64,000 nt of DNA, from the NCBI GenBank assembly GCA_963555705.1, contig OY743171.1, positions 18,971,352 to 19,035,351 of the forward strand. Reading direction: 5' to 3'. The notes under the pieces were generated by a model, which was not told where the DNA came from, searched no databases, and saw only the letters and a program-made list of their open reading frames with translations. The position numbers and the translations under genes were made by a program. This document shows, piece after piece, positions 1 to 11,394 of this stretch. The DNA is from Ligustrum vulgare (lineage: Eukaryota; Streptophyta; Magnoliopsida; Lamiales; Oleaceae). Each line of letters starts with the position of its first letter. The stretch's first letter is position 1.

Positions 1-39
1 TTCCAAAAAATTATATATTATCTACAGTTTAGTTTTATC

Positions 40-160
40 ACCGTAACAATTATCGTGTCAAGAAATACTTCCAGAAAAAGAAGACCATTAATGCACATTA
101 TACAATACAAAACTACCTTTATAGACAATGCAGAGCGAAACCTAGAAACGAATGGACCGA
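40..160. repeat. Ancient repeat of the F-box 3' flank (also 4360-4480 and 5525-5640)
   Basis: Three stretches of unit A share a diverged text: TTTATCACC, then a short ACATTTAT- or ACAATTAT-like block ending in CGTGTCAAG or CGTTAAGG, then CACATTA and a GACAATACAG-like end. The last one lies just downstream of the live F-box gene. The other two mark older, mostly erased duplications. Counterparts in B start near 29343, 34110 and 35357, and in C near 55569, 60351 and 61468. Confidence 0.55.
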
Positions 161-1924
161 TATGTTTAGATCATAGATTATGATTAATTCCTCCTACAGA
201 TAATATTCTATTAAATGGACAGCTCATAAGTTTTTTTATGGCCAAGAACTCTTTGATGTTTTCTAAATTATATTAGATGAGCATACTATATATAGTAAAC
301 AATGAGTAAGTACTATAATCAGAAGTGTCTAATATTGATTTTTGTGTTTTCTATTTTTTTTTGGTGTTGCAAAGTTCTTACAATTTGTATTTTTTCTATT
401 TTTTTTTTTTAATATTGTTAGTTGCTGCTTTTATATTGTATTAGGTGGCTGTTCATTTCTTAGACATAATTATATTCAAGGCTATGTAATAGAAGTACTA
501 CTCTTATCTCCATATCCTTTCCTCTCATTGTAACTCTAGAAGGTTAGTATGTGTCTCTTGTATTAATTTTGCAATTAATAGATGAGGTGAAGTCTGTAAT
601 GGATTAAATGAATTAGGGTAATCAATATCGTGAAAGATTAAAATTGAAAGCAAAGAAATACCCTATTTAAGTTATTTTCTTGTAAGTGGGAGCTACTTCT
701 ATGAAGAGTTGAATTATATGGACTAAGAGGATTAAAATTTATTTTGCCTTAATCCTTTGTGTCTTATTTCTAGTATATCGCACAGAAAGGAGGATCGCAC
801 AAGTACAAACGGGCTCATTCACGTTGGTTTTACTGGAAAATATGCGTCGATTGTAAAAGCGATGGATTTGGCGTCGACGTGTAAAATATGGACAATAATA
901 TGTTGGCCTATGGAAGTAGGGAAACATATGTAGTTTATTAGGCTGCACACATCCTTGTAGGGTTAACCTCCTACTGGATTAAATTAAGAAACCTAAATAG
1001 AAAAATAATAATCAAATTAGACAACTAAAAGAACAATAATTTTAATATAGCGCATAAATATGAATATTTAGAAATTACCTGAAGTGCATTCTATCTTTTC
1101 TACATATCCATTACTCCATCTAACGATGAATGAAATTAATTATGAGATGACAGATATAAAGTAAACATCTGTTAATAAATTTTTAGTATTTATGAATATT
1201 TCTTACGCTTAATTCACCGACTGGGGTTTATCATTTCCACAGAGCTACATTTCCCATTGAAGCTAAAGTGGGGGAAGTAAATTATTAATGCTGGTAGCTT
1301 TCACTCACTTACATCAGAGATAAAAATATATCTAAAACATTGTAATTATCCTTAATGTGATATTACTCAAAAATGTAGGCATTGAATTTAATCAGTTGTA
1401 GAGATTTTATCAATTTCTTGCTATCCTCCACATCCTCATCTGGGACCCTTTTCCATGATTGCACCTTTCATTCAAAACTGAGTATTACAAAACTGATATT
1501 TAACTACTTCCAACAGATACATCACCCCCTCAGATCCTTCATATCATTTTTTTCCCCATGACCAAATACATTCTGGTGAAGACTGTAATCAGTGAAAAGT
1601 GAGTTGCTCTTCACAGGAGCCACATAAAATTATTCAAAAAATCAGAATTTTTTACACCACTGTGAACTACTCATACAACATTATGAAAACTGGATGTCTT
1701 TGTCATATTTAGTACATATACTATCATTTCATGATATAGGATTAATCTGCAACTATCTCCAAAGGGTTCGAAATACCAATAGTAGGTTTGATCATATCAA
1801 GCTCAAGTATCAGAAAGCATAAAAGGTCAAAAATCTTGCTTTAAAAAAACTACCATCATTATATCTCGACCATTGGCCAGGGTTTCTATATCAAGCAAGA
1901 GCTAAAACCAAAATAAGCTAGATA

Positions 1925-2172
1925 CTATTCCCTCCATCCCAAAAAGATAGGCTAGTTTTTCTTTTTTCTTTGTCTCAAATTATAGGTCTCTTTCTTTGTT
2001 AAGAGTATATTAGTGTCTTAATTTTCCAATACACCCCTATTTACTATCAATTAATTAATGTATGGGTATATTAGGTAAAATGTTAAAAAATTTAAAATTC
2101 CAACCTATATTAGTTATGCTTTCTTAAACTGTGTGAAAATAGAAACGAGCCTATTTTTATGGACGGAAGGTG
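1925..2172. mobile_element. Stowaway-like MITE, unit A
   Basis: Flanked by TA on both sides (1923-1924 and 2173-2174). The left end reads CTATTCCCTCCATCCC and the right end is its near inverse (GGACGGAAGGTG), the pattern of Stowaway (Tc1/mariner-type) MITEs. Length about 248 bp, no coding capacity. It is present at the same place in all three units, so it predates the triplication. Confidence 0.8.
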
Positions 2173-4613
2173 TATTATACAAGCTTAAGCAAGAAACAAA
2201 AAATGCACCCTTACAGATAAGCTCTAATCACTAAAGCACACCACAAATACAGGATCTCGAGTTGCATGAGTGGCCATTGATGGCTGAGGTCAATGAATGC
2301 AATAAAAAACCAAATATTTCTATTACTTTGCTAGAACTAATATGTATATTTTTGTTACATATTATGTTAACATTCACCTAATTCTGTAGTAGTAAAACTT
2401 TCCATAATTTGGAAAGGGGTTTTAGTAACTATGATTCCAAATGGTAAAAAATATTGAAATAAAATAAATGCATAAAGAATTGCTCTCGTAGAGGGTTGAA
2501 CTCAACACTTCCTTCTTACTAAACACGTGCTTTAACAAACTGAGCTTCTAGAGTATAATAGTGGAAATTAGGCCTTGGATGGTACTAGCTAAAAATAATT
2601 TAAAAAAATATGTCCTTTGAGAGACGTTCAAATCAATACGTCATATTTAAAAAAATAATTAGATTCAAATACGTTGTCACTTTTTGGAACAACAAAAAGT
2701 TACACTGTTTGCGATTTTTTTAAAACATAAAATTATGTTATTTTTCAAATGAAAATTCATATATATATCAAAACGTACGCATTGAATCTTATTTTAAAAA
2801 GGACTTATTGATCTAAATATTTTTACAAATGATGTATTTGATCAAAATATTATCCTTTTTGAGTATAGTTCCTGCATAATAATACTTGATTGGCCAAGCA
2901 GTGTGGTTCAACGTTTATATTTTGTCAACGAGATCCAATTTGGGAAGTTCATGCACTTTTCGATGCTTCCATTATATCAATCTAACTTCAGCGCCAGTAA
3001 CCCCCCAACTGAATAAAAAAGGAAAAGATAAATCAGATTTTCTTAATAGTACAGCTGTTGGATAAAGATAACCCAAAAATTGAAACCTCCAATGTTAAAA
3101 AATCATTGGTTTTTAGCTGAAGGATAAAAACTGCAAATTATAATGAAATGAGAATACATTCTTTTGTTCACTCACCATTTATATGCAGAGGACCTGAAGG
3201 TGCCAGATATTGGTGCAGTAAACTTGATCCAGCCCAAGTTATTTGTTAATCAGCCTGCCACTTAATTAAAGAGTTTGAAATAACTTTTTGATTGAACATG
3301 TTAATATCATTTGCATTGTTGAGATTTGAATGTTTACATATATGTATGTGTATCACAGTTTTTTTTTTTTTTTTTTTGCTAGTACAAAACCAAAATTACT
3401 ACACATTTTTGTCATTCGTGTACAAATGGATATATTGTTTTTCAAATTTATTAACAATATGGTTGCTTGGTTCATTATTGTCAGGATAACATCCTATTCT
3501 TCCCATTCACCTTTCAAGTAAGCTTTTATTGATAAACAAACAAATCGTCTTGTACATTTTCATGTACTATCCCCAAGTCGTTACCTCAATCACAGAACCA
3601 CACAGTAAAAATAATCAAGAAATTTTCAACACTATCATGAACTATGCCTCGTGCAATATTAAAGCTTCTGGTTTGGTAATCAAATTAAAAATATATATAA
3701 AAATGTAAAATCCATATAAACATCTCCTTTTACACCAATATCCATGTTCCACATCCGTAAGATTACAGTACGAGTTTAATGGATTTATGTCACTTCAAAT
3801 CTTACTCGGTGGATCAAATGCAGTAGCAAAAATATGATCCATGTAGCCAATCTCAAACTTATTTGACAACAAACCCTAGTGTGTTTCTGTTTATGTGTCA
3901 CTTCAAAACTTTTTAAAACTCTCATCTGCTAAATCATATATCGCGAAGTAATCTTATTGAAATAGAAATCCATGCAGTTCCCTCAACCTTATCGATGAGA
4001 ATCCAGGAATAGGCTAATTATCTTCTTAAATATATGATTTTCATTACCTGGAAGTGTCTAGCATCTTTCCTAAATATAATTCAACTAAATAACATATGGA
4101 TTTCATTAGTATAAGTTATCTGGGGGAGAGTTGATTTTTTCCACCTTCCAGATCTTCACATTTATTGAGATTTGTACTCAAAACCAACAAGATGTCATTA
4201 TTTTGGGTTAGAATTATGTTTGACTAAAGTATCATTCATTTATTTGCAAAGAAACAATATGTTACCTTGTACATTACCTACTTAGTTGCGTTAAGAAATT
4301 GTTATATAGCCAGTCCATAACTATAGTTGCCGAAAAAAATTAAATGAATTATCTTCAATAATGATTTATCACCATGACATTTATTGCGTCAAGGAACATT
4401 TCGGAAAAATAAGCACATTAATGTATATTATGCATTCGAAAACTATTTTGTGGACAATATAGAACAAAACTTAAAAACGTACTCTGCAATGAAGGATTTT
4501 ATAGAAAAACCTCAATTAATGCATAGTTCTAAAAAACAAGTAATATTCAATGACAATTTCAAAGAAAGAAACATCCCAAGGACCTCAAACGACAATGCCT
4601 TGAAACTCAGAAA

Positions 4614-4852
4614 AGATTAATATTACAAGTTATAAGTGAACTTTTCGGGAGCGATAGCAACTGTTTCCATAGCTTAAGATCCAGATTTGGTTTAATTGTT
4701 AATTACTTCAAAACCATAGTATTTCCCTAGAAATACTATACAATTTCCATGTAATCCTTGTTCACCTCAAATCCATCAAGCTCAATAACTTCAACATGTG
4801 AAAACAAGCATTCAGGCACTATCTTTATCATAATAGTGAAAGCTTGTCGAAC
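4614..4852 (-). pseudogene. Dead FBD exon, unit A
   Basis: On the minus strand this stretch is clearly related to exon 3 of the F-box gene about 1.15 kb away (VPECLFS, then a VIELDGFE-like segment), but in-frame TAG codons interrupt it where the live gene reads VVKYLL. No matching F-box or LRR exons lie upstream. Unit A has also lost a short piece still present in B and C (GGCGGTTCTT region). It is the relic of an extra F-box gene copy. Confidence 0.75.
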
Positions 4853-5764
4853 ATAATTGGACAAATTAGGTTTTCCCATGTATGGAGAGAAGTCAATAAA
4901 GTTGCTGATTGAACAGTAGGCTGTGTTTTTTGATGTTTGAATTTAATCTATTTTCTAGTTGGTGATAGTTTTAGGATTTCATATGACTTTGTAATCTAGA
5001 GTAAGTTTTAGGATTTCACAAGACATTGTAATCTAGAGTAGTACTCCTTAATTCCATTTTGTGCTTAGGTTGCATTGATTGTACATGGAAGGTATGGTAC
5101 CTCTTCATTGTGCTTAGCATCCCCCTTATTTGTCATTTTGTAGAGATTAAAATTCTCATACTTGGATTCTCAAGTTGAGATATTTCCTATAAAAAAGGGA
5201 TAAACCAACTAATATGTTGAGAATTTAGAAACCCTATTCTATATACCGAGAGCAGTTAATTTGAAGAAACAATATTAAACTATCAAGAACGCCCAAGATT
5301 TATAGAGATTCACCTGACTATATGCTCGTCCACCACTTCACTAAATCAATATAACGAAAATGAGTTTACAGGAGAAAATTCCACACACACTCTCTCTCTC
5401 TCTCTCTTTCTCTCTCTCATTTTTTATGGTTTTGCAAAAGCTTAAATCATGGTTTAGATGAGCAAAGCAGTTGTTACATAGCAAATCAATTATTATAGTT
5501 GACAATAAATTTAAATACTTAAGATTTATCACCTTGACATTTATCGCGTTAAGGAACATTTCCCTAATAGAAGCACATTAATCCACATTATGCATTAGAA
5601 AACTATGTATTTGACAATACAGGACAGAACCTATAACTCAATAATGAAGAATTTTGCAGAACAACTTCAATTATTTCACTGATGTTCTAAAAAACAACTA
5701 ATATTCATTGACAACTTCAAAGAAAGAAACAACACAAGGACCCCAAACGACAATGCCTAGAAAC

Positions 5765-7295
5765 TCAGCAAAGGTGAATTTTACAAGTCAGTGAACTCTT
5801 CGGGAGCTTTAGCAACTGTTTGCAAATCTTAAAATCCAGGATTGGTTTAATTTTTAATTTCTTCAAAACCCGAGCATTTGCCAATAAATACTTCACCACT
5901 TCCATATCCTCTTTATTCCCCTCAAATCCCTTAAGCTCAATAGCTTCAACACATGAAAACAAGCACTTCGGCACCTTCCTTACATTTCTGAGGAGGGGTG
6001 GCGGTTCTTCATCATAATACTGAAAGCTAGCCTAAAATAAGACACATTTAAAAAAACAAATTAAAAATAAAAAGAAGATTTTCAAGGACAAACTAACTAA
6101 TACAGCTCAATATCACTCTACCTTTACTAATATGAGGACTTCCAGATTCGGGCAAACATTAAGGAGGAAAGCAATCCTACTCCGATGACTGTACCATTTT
6201 CCAAACAGCTCCAGACGGTTCATATTGTAGAAAACAGGTAGATCACATTTTTGAGCAGAGGCAAGTACCTTTTAATAAAAATAAAATATAACACAAAAAT
6301 CTTGCTTGCTAATTAGATATGACATAATAGAAAAGATTCAGAATATATACAGGAACCACAGAGAAACTTACAGATATAAAAATGTCGTGCAATGATAAAG
6401 ATTTCAAGGTGTCAATTGCCCAGAAGAGCTCAATCGTTCTATTAACAAAATCTTCACAGGTAGAGGCCCAACTCGTATCAATTTTTACTTCAGCTATTGA
6501 TGTCAAATTCTCCACAGCATATTCCATTTCTGAGAAATCCATAATCTCTAGGTATTCAAGGTTTGGGGCATTGATTACAATTTCACATTCCACATACTCT
6601 TCTTCTTGTAACCCTATCTTCAATCTTTTCATAAGTGGAGATGAAAGATTGAATATATAATCATCTGCTACCGTTCCCTCTATAGTTAAATCCTCTAGTA
6701 GTGGGCTACCAGAGAAAAGCTTCTCCATGAAATCATTTGAAGGATAGAGAAGACATGAACGAAAAGTTTTGAGCGCTGGAAGATCAATCGAAGTAGGAAT
6801 CCTTGTGTCCTCACCATCAAAAAGTACATCAGAATCTGAATCAGAATCCGGATTATCAAATAGTAGATCAGACTCAAGATCCAAAACTGTAAGGGTCTTG
6901 CATGTGAAAATACATTGCGGAAAAAATGATCCCTCGAGTCTGAGATTACGTAAATTGCGCTTGATTACGTAAGTCAACCATGATTCAAGACGTTCATTAT
7001 GAACATAACAATTTACTGTGAGAGAGAACTTATCAATATGTGGTGAGGTGCAACAACTCAGTACATGTTCTACATCAAAAACAGAAGTAGTTGCAGTCAA
7101 AGTGTTCTCCTCAAATTCGAGATTTGTTATAAAATTCCAGAGGTTTTGCCACCTCTTGGATAGAATGCTTGTTCGGACAGCAGATTTTACTGGAAGAAAG
7201 GACAGAATATGACTGATTATCTCGTCAGGTAAACAACTTAATCGATCTCCAATGTTACTTGGAAGATTATTGCTCCTTCTCGCCTTGGATGTCAT
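5765..7295 (-). CDS. F-box/LRR/FBD protein, copy A (3 exons)
   Basis: Probably the substrate-recognition subunit of an SCF (SKP1-Cullin-F-box) ubiquitin ligase; its target is unknown. I infer three exons, all joined in phase 0: 7295-6372, 6268-6122 and 6031-5765, giving about 445 residues, a usual length for plant F-box/FBD proteins. The F-box is at residues about 17-57 (LPDEIISHILSFLP, then SILSKRWQNLW). An LRR-like middle follows (LRNLRLEG, LTVLDLES, APNLEYLEI, and PNLEVLIL in exon 2). The FBD domain is in exon 3 (VPKCLFS, then AIELKGFEGNKEDMEVVKYLL). Introns have GT..AG ends. I chose the ATG at 7295 (MTSKARR): the open frame upstream is hydrophobic and contains a CTTTAG acceptor at about 7315, suggesting a 5'-UTR intron. 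It differs from copies B and C at about 10 residues. Confidence 0.88.
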
Positions 7296-7835
7296 TGCAT
7301 TTCGTTTTTCTTTCCCTAAAGCCAAAAAACAAATAAAGAAGAAATAAGAATTTTGAAAAATCTTGAAAAAAATCAGAAACATTCTACATAAATCGGGTAG
7401 ATAAATCATTTAATTTTACAAAAAGCTAAAGTTTAGAAATATTATAACTAGTAGATAGAAAATCTAGCCCATATCATCTTAGAATGACAGAATTAGAGTT
7501 CACCATAAAAGCTAACAAATTTGCATAAAAGAAAGTGGAAAGGGAAGGAGATCGAGTTGAATTATACCGTTCTATTAAATCGAGATATTGGAGAAGATAG
7601 AATCTCAGAAAATCATGCAATCAACAAATAACAGGACAAGATGTAGATATTCCTGAAAATTTTACAAGTTGAAAGAATACCGCTGTGCTGGGATTATGAG
7701 ACTATACTACTGCTACAGGTGTGAATTGGAAGCTGTAAGTAACGCATCCTGTTTTGCGTCTGAAATCTTAGCTTTGTGGGCTTTGAGTGTTGGCCTGTAA
7801 CAAAGGCTTTCTATTTGGGCAATTTACGCAAAGGA

Positions 7836-9030
7836 ACATTAAAGGGATAATTACACTTCAAAATTATAAATAAGGTAATTATAAATAAAAATTTCAAAAT
7901 TAAGATGAAACCTGTATAATTTCAAAAATTAGGTTGTAATTAGAATCAACCAATTAAATAAAATAATTAAAATATTTTATTAATTATATATATATCAAGG
8001 CCACAACACTATATATTTCAAGTCACAAATACAATTCTTTTAGGTCATAAATAATTTTTGGGTCTCAAATATCAAAATATTAGGTCACAAATTATACTTA
8101 TTTTTAAATCACAATAATAATTTTTTAATGTCAATTTCAAAGTCACATATTATCAAATCAACAGGTCACAATGATAAATTATATTAATTTATAGAACTTG
8201 ATATATTTTTTTAGGTCACAACTTATCAAATTATTAGGTCACAACTAATCAAATTATTAGGTCACACATTTTCTTAAACCACATTTAACAAATTACTACA
8301 TTTAATGTTTTGTACACAGCCTTAACACAATTGATGCCACACCCTTGCACCGCCAACGACATTGACCCCGCCCCTGCCTCCAATGCTTAGACCTAGCAAC
8401 GTGCAACCCATCACAACACCTACCAACTTAAAAGAAGCAAGATAAAAGAAGAAAGAAGGAAAAAAAAAAAAAAAAAAGAGAATCAAGATCCAAAATGATA
8501 TAGCAGCGTGCCATCAGTCGCCACTAGTCACACAACCACATCTCAATGCCATCGCCTCAATGCCGCCCCACCAAAGTGATGCAGCAGCGTTCTGCCAATC
8601 GCCGACAGTCACGACTGGTCACCACTAGCCACACAACCACCACTGTCTCCAAATCATCCCACCACCAGTCACACAACCACCACCATCTCAACACCACCAC
8701 CTCAAAGCCGCCACCACCACGAAGGGAAAATATATTGGCGCCGCTGCTTACCTGTAAGTCAATAGTCACGACGTGCCGAGGAGGTTCTTGGCGGTGTGGG
8801 ACTTCGGCGGAGATGGGTGTCGTCGTGATGGGTGAAGCAGGTTGGTGTGCTTGGTGAGGGATAGTGGATTGATGTGGGGTGCTGGATGAAGGATATTATT
8901 GTACTGAGAGGAGAATGGATTGATGTAGTGCTAGGAACAGATAATTAGGGTTTGAAGTGTTTTATGGTTTAAAATTGGGACATGGTTGAATAATTAATAA
9001 AATATTATTATGTAAGTTTTTTAATTAATT
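7836..9030. mobile_element. TTGTGACC/GGTCACAA-rich non-autonomous element, unit A
   Basis: AT-rich ends (ATTTTATTAATT at about 7975, ATTAATAAAATATT at about 8992) surround a zone of repeated GGTCACAA motifs (about 7995-8290) and a GC-rich zone of CCACCA and CCGCC runs. The left arm is the inverse complement of sequence at 16240-16390. No transposase. I infer a non-autonomous TIR element (Mutator-like or similar), but I could not fix exact ends or a target duplication. Short frames inside it are low-complexity. Confidence 0.45.
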
Positions 9031-9780
9031 AAAATTTGTGATACGAATCATAGTGGGCTTGACAAAAAGTTAAATATTCAAGCCAAATAAAAGTGCAGTC
9101 CAGTCAACTATGTCGGGATTAGATGCATAATATGTGTTTTTCAAATGGTCCACTAAACAAAATTCATGGGCTAAAGACCTTGAGCCGACTGATTTTATAG
9201 CCAAATTTCATCATTTGGGGCTTCAAAACAGCAAGTCAATTATGCAGACGGAAATTAGGGTTCGAAATTATCAAGATTCAAATCTTGTGGCGTTCAAAAT
9301 AATTGAACTTATCAAGGATCTGAACATTACTTGTGGTGTTCTCCCTTTGTGGTTCTTATCTCCGCATCGTAACGGGTCTCGGGTTTAATATATCCCTGGT
9401 TCTTGCGTTGTGAGGTCGAGGTTGCATTGTTATCGTCCGTTCCAACCTGGATTCGGAACTTTCCCGATGTTAATTCTGTGTGTTCTTCGTGATCCTCATA
9501 ACGGATCACAGCAATTTGAATTAAGACCTAATTTTTGAAGTAATATTTAGGAATTTGGATATTTGAAAGTAGGGGTGGGTGTAATTCCCACTTGAAAGAA
9601 TACCGCTGTGCTAGGACGTGAATTGGAAGCTGTAACACATTTTGTTTTGCTTCTGAAATCTTTGCTTTGTAGCCTTTGAGTGTTGGGCCTGTAACAAAGG
9701 CTTTCTATTTGGGAAATTTGAAAATTACATGGGGCTAAATACACAAGGAATTTTAAAGAGGGAAAATTACATGGAGACAT
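9031..9780. other. Non-coding stretch of unit A
   Basis: Shared with 53626-54540 of unit B. Includes a text repeated from near 7670 (GAATACCGCTGTGCT at about 9600, then a variant of GAATTGGAAGCTGTAA), so part of the F-box promoter region is duplicated here. No supported gene. Confidence 0.4.
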
Positions 9781-9941
9781 GGATTTCAAATTTACAATTT
9801 AAAATTCTGTGAGGAACATAATTTTTTTTTTAAATTTTCAGGCATTAGAATAATAAAAATTAACTTATTAAATATAATTAAAAACTAAACTAAATCTACA
9901 ACACAATCTCAAACCCTAATTTCAAGTTCTTATTTCAAACT

Positions 9942-9987
<46 letters not shown>

Positions 9988-11394
9988 TGAACAGCCTCCC
10001 ACCGGCGACGTAAAAATTCGAAGGTTTTTGTTGCTAGCAACGAGGATTTGGGTTTGGACTTGGTTTACGATAGTGGATTGCGGTTGTTTGCTTCTGGGAG
10101 ATTTGCAGCATAAAATTCAAACCTTTGTGGGTGTATGTGCGGTGGTTAGTTAAGCAAGTGGTGGTCGTATGTGCAAGTGGTAGTTTTGTTTTTGGTGTGC
10201 GGTAGGTGGTGCAGGTTGTTTGTGGTGACTTGCAGATGGTGGTTTGCAAGTTATGATGGCTTGCAGGCCATGATTTGTTGTGGCTTACGGTGTTATGTGC
10301 TGGCGGTAGGAATCATTACTGAAGCTTAAATTTCAAATTCTGGCCAAAGTACTACTCCGTTCCACAGGCTGACGTCATATATGGATTTTTGAGGCTTAGG
10401 AGCACCTTCATCCGTGTCACTTGATTTTTCGGGAAAGCAGTGGAGGCTGGCGGTAGTGGTGCTACGGCGACAACGGTGCTCAGGTGGCAGTGGTAGTGGT
10501 GGATGAGATTTGTGTTTTGATTTTGTTTGTGGTCGCGATGGCGACAACGATGGTAGTGGTGGTGGTAGTGGGGAGTGCTAGGGGCGGTGAGCGGTGGTGG
10601 CGGTGGAAGTGAAGGTTGAAAGGGTTTAGCTTGGGAAGGTATGGGGTTCGATGGCTTGAATAGTGCTAGTAATCAATTATGGGTGATTGTGACAAATTAT
10701 TAGGTAATTGTGACTAAAATATTAACTAAATGGGACTTTGAGTAGTGATTGTGATCAATTATTAGGTAACTATAACAAAAATATCGACTAAATGTGATTT
10801 TGTGCAACTTATGACAAGTACGGAATGTGACAAATTATTAGGTAATTGTGATAAAAATGATTGACTAATCGTAACAAAAAAATTAGTAAGTTGTGACCAA
10901 TAAATAATTAATATGTGATCAATTATGGATAATTATGACCAATTATTAGGTAACTGTGACAAAAAATAATAGCCGGACCAAGAAACACGTAAATCGTGAT
11001 CAATAAATAAATAATATGTGAGCAATTATGGTTTATTGTGACCAATTATATTATAGATTGTGATCAATTGTGACTTTGTATGACCATTGAATGAGGATTT
11101 GATGTGACCTACAGCATGTGAAATATGAAAAGGGTCACTACCCTAATCCCTACTCAAGCCGCCACCAACCTCTAGCGCCTCGCCAACACGGACACTGATC
11201 ACATTGACAACACTAGTACCGCTACCAACAATAAGCCACCACCCCAAACCGCCAACCACCACACCCAGAAAGTGAAAAAACACCACTACTAACCACCTCT
11301 CCACCACCAGCGATTACCTCTCAACCACCACCAGCCATAGCCTCAGCCTCTTTCAAATCGTACCACCACCCATCGTTGTCCCCTTCTTCACACC
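9781..11394. mobile_element. TTGTGACC-rich element(s), left part, interrupted by a solo LTR
   Basis: Begins with an AT-rich arm like the inverse of 8940-9020 and a (CT)n tract at 9955-9985. It continues through GGTGGT-rich DNA and a zone of TTGTGAC and ATTATTAGGTAA motifs (about 10680-11100), then CCACCA-rich DNA. It resumes after the solo LTR at 14094. Sequence around 11290-11394 plus 14094-14200 is repeated in diverged form at about 14215-14340. No coding gene supported. Confidence 0.4.
9955..9985. repeat. (CT)n microsatellite
   Basis: About 15 CT units. The unit B counterpart is 54701-54729. Other CT tracts lie near 5391-5419, 35156-35176 and 61272-61289. Confidence 0.95.

Larger units (their letters stand above)
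1..10432. repeat. Tandem segmental duplication, unit A (left end outside window)
   Basis: The window opens inside this unit: base 1 matches about 29312 in unit B and about 55537 in unit C. Homology with B ends at 10432 (B: 55211), where the flanks become unrelated. The unit carries one spliced F-box gene, a dead FBD exon, a Stowaway MITE and a TTGTGACC-type element. Compared with B and C, A lacks a 427-bp block near 1058 and a roughly 75-bp block near 5448, and has a single rather than doubled short repeat near 820-845. A is therefore the more distant copy. Outside the listed features I see no gene in 1-5764. Confidence 0.9.

Noticed and set aside
6309..6371. Extension of F-box exon 1 to the end of its open frame
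   Set aside because: A GTAAGT donor at 6371 and matching exons 2 and 3 with LRR and FBD sequence show that this part is intron.
8546..8857. 103-codon frame in the TTGTGACC-rich element
   Set aside because: His/Thr/Ser low-complexity, not conserved as a frame in unit B.
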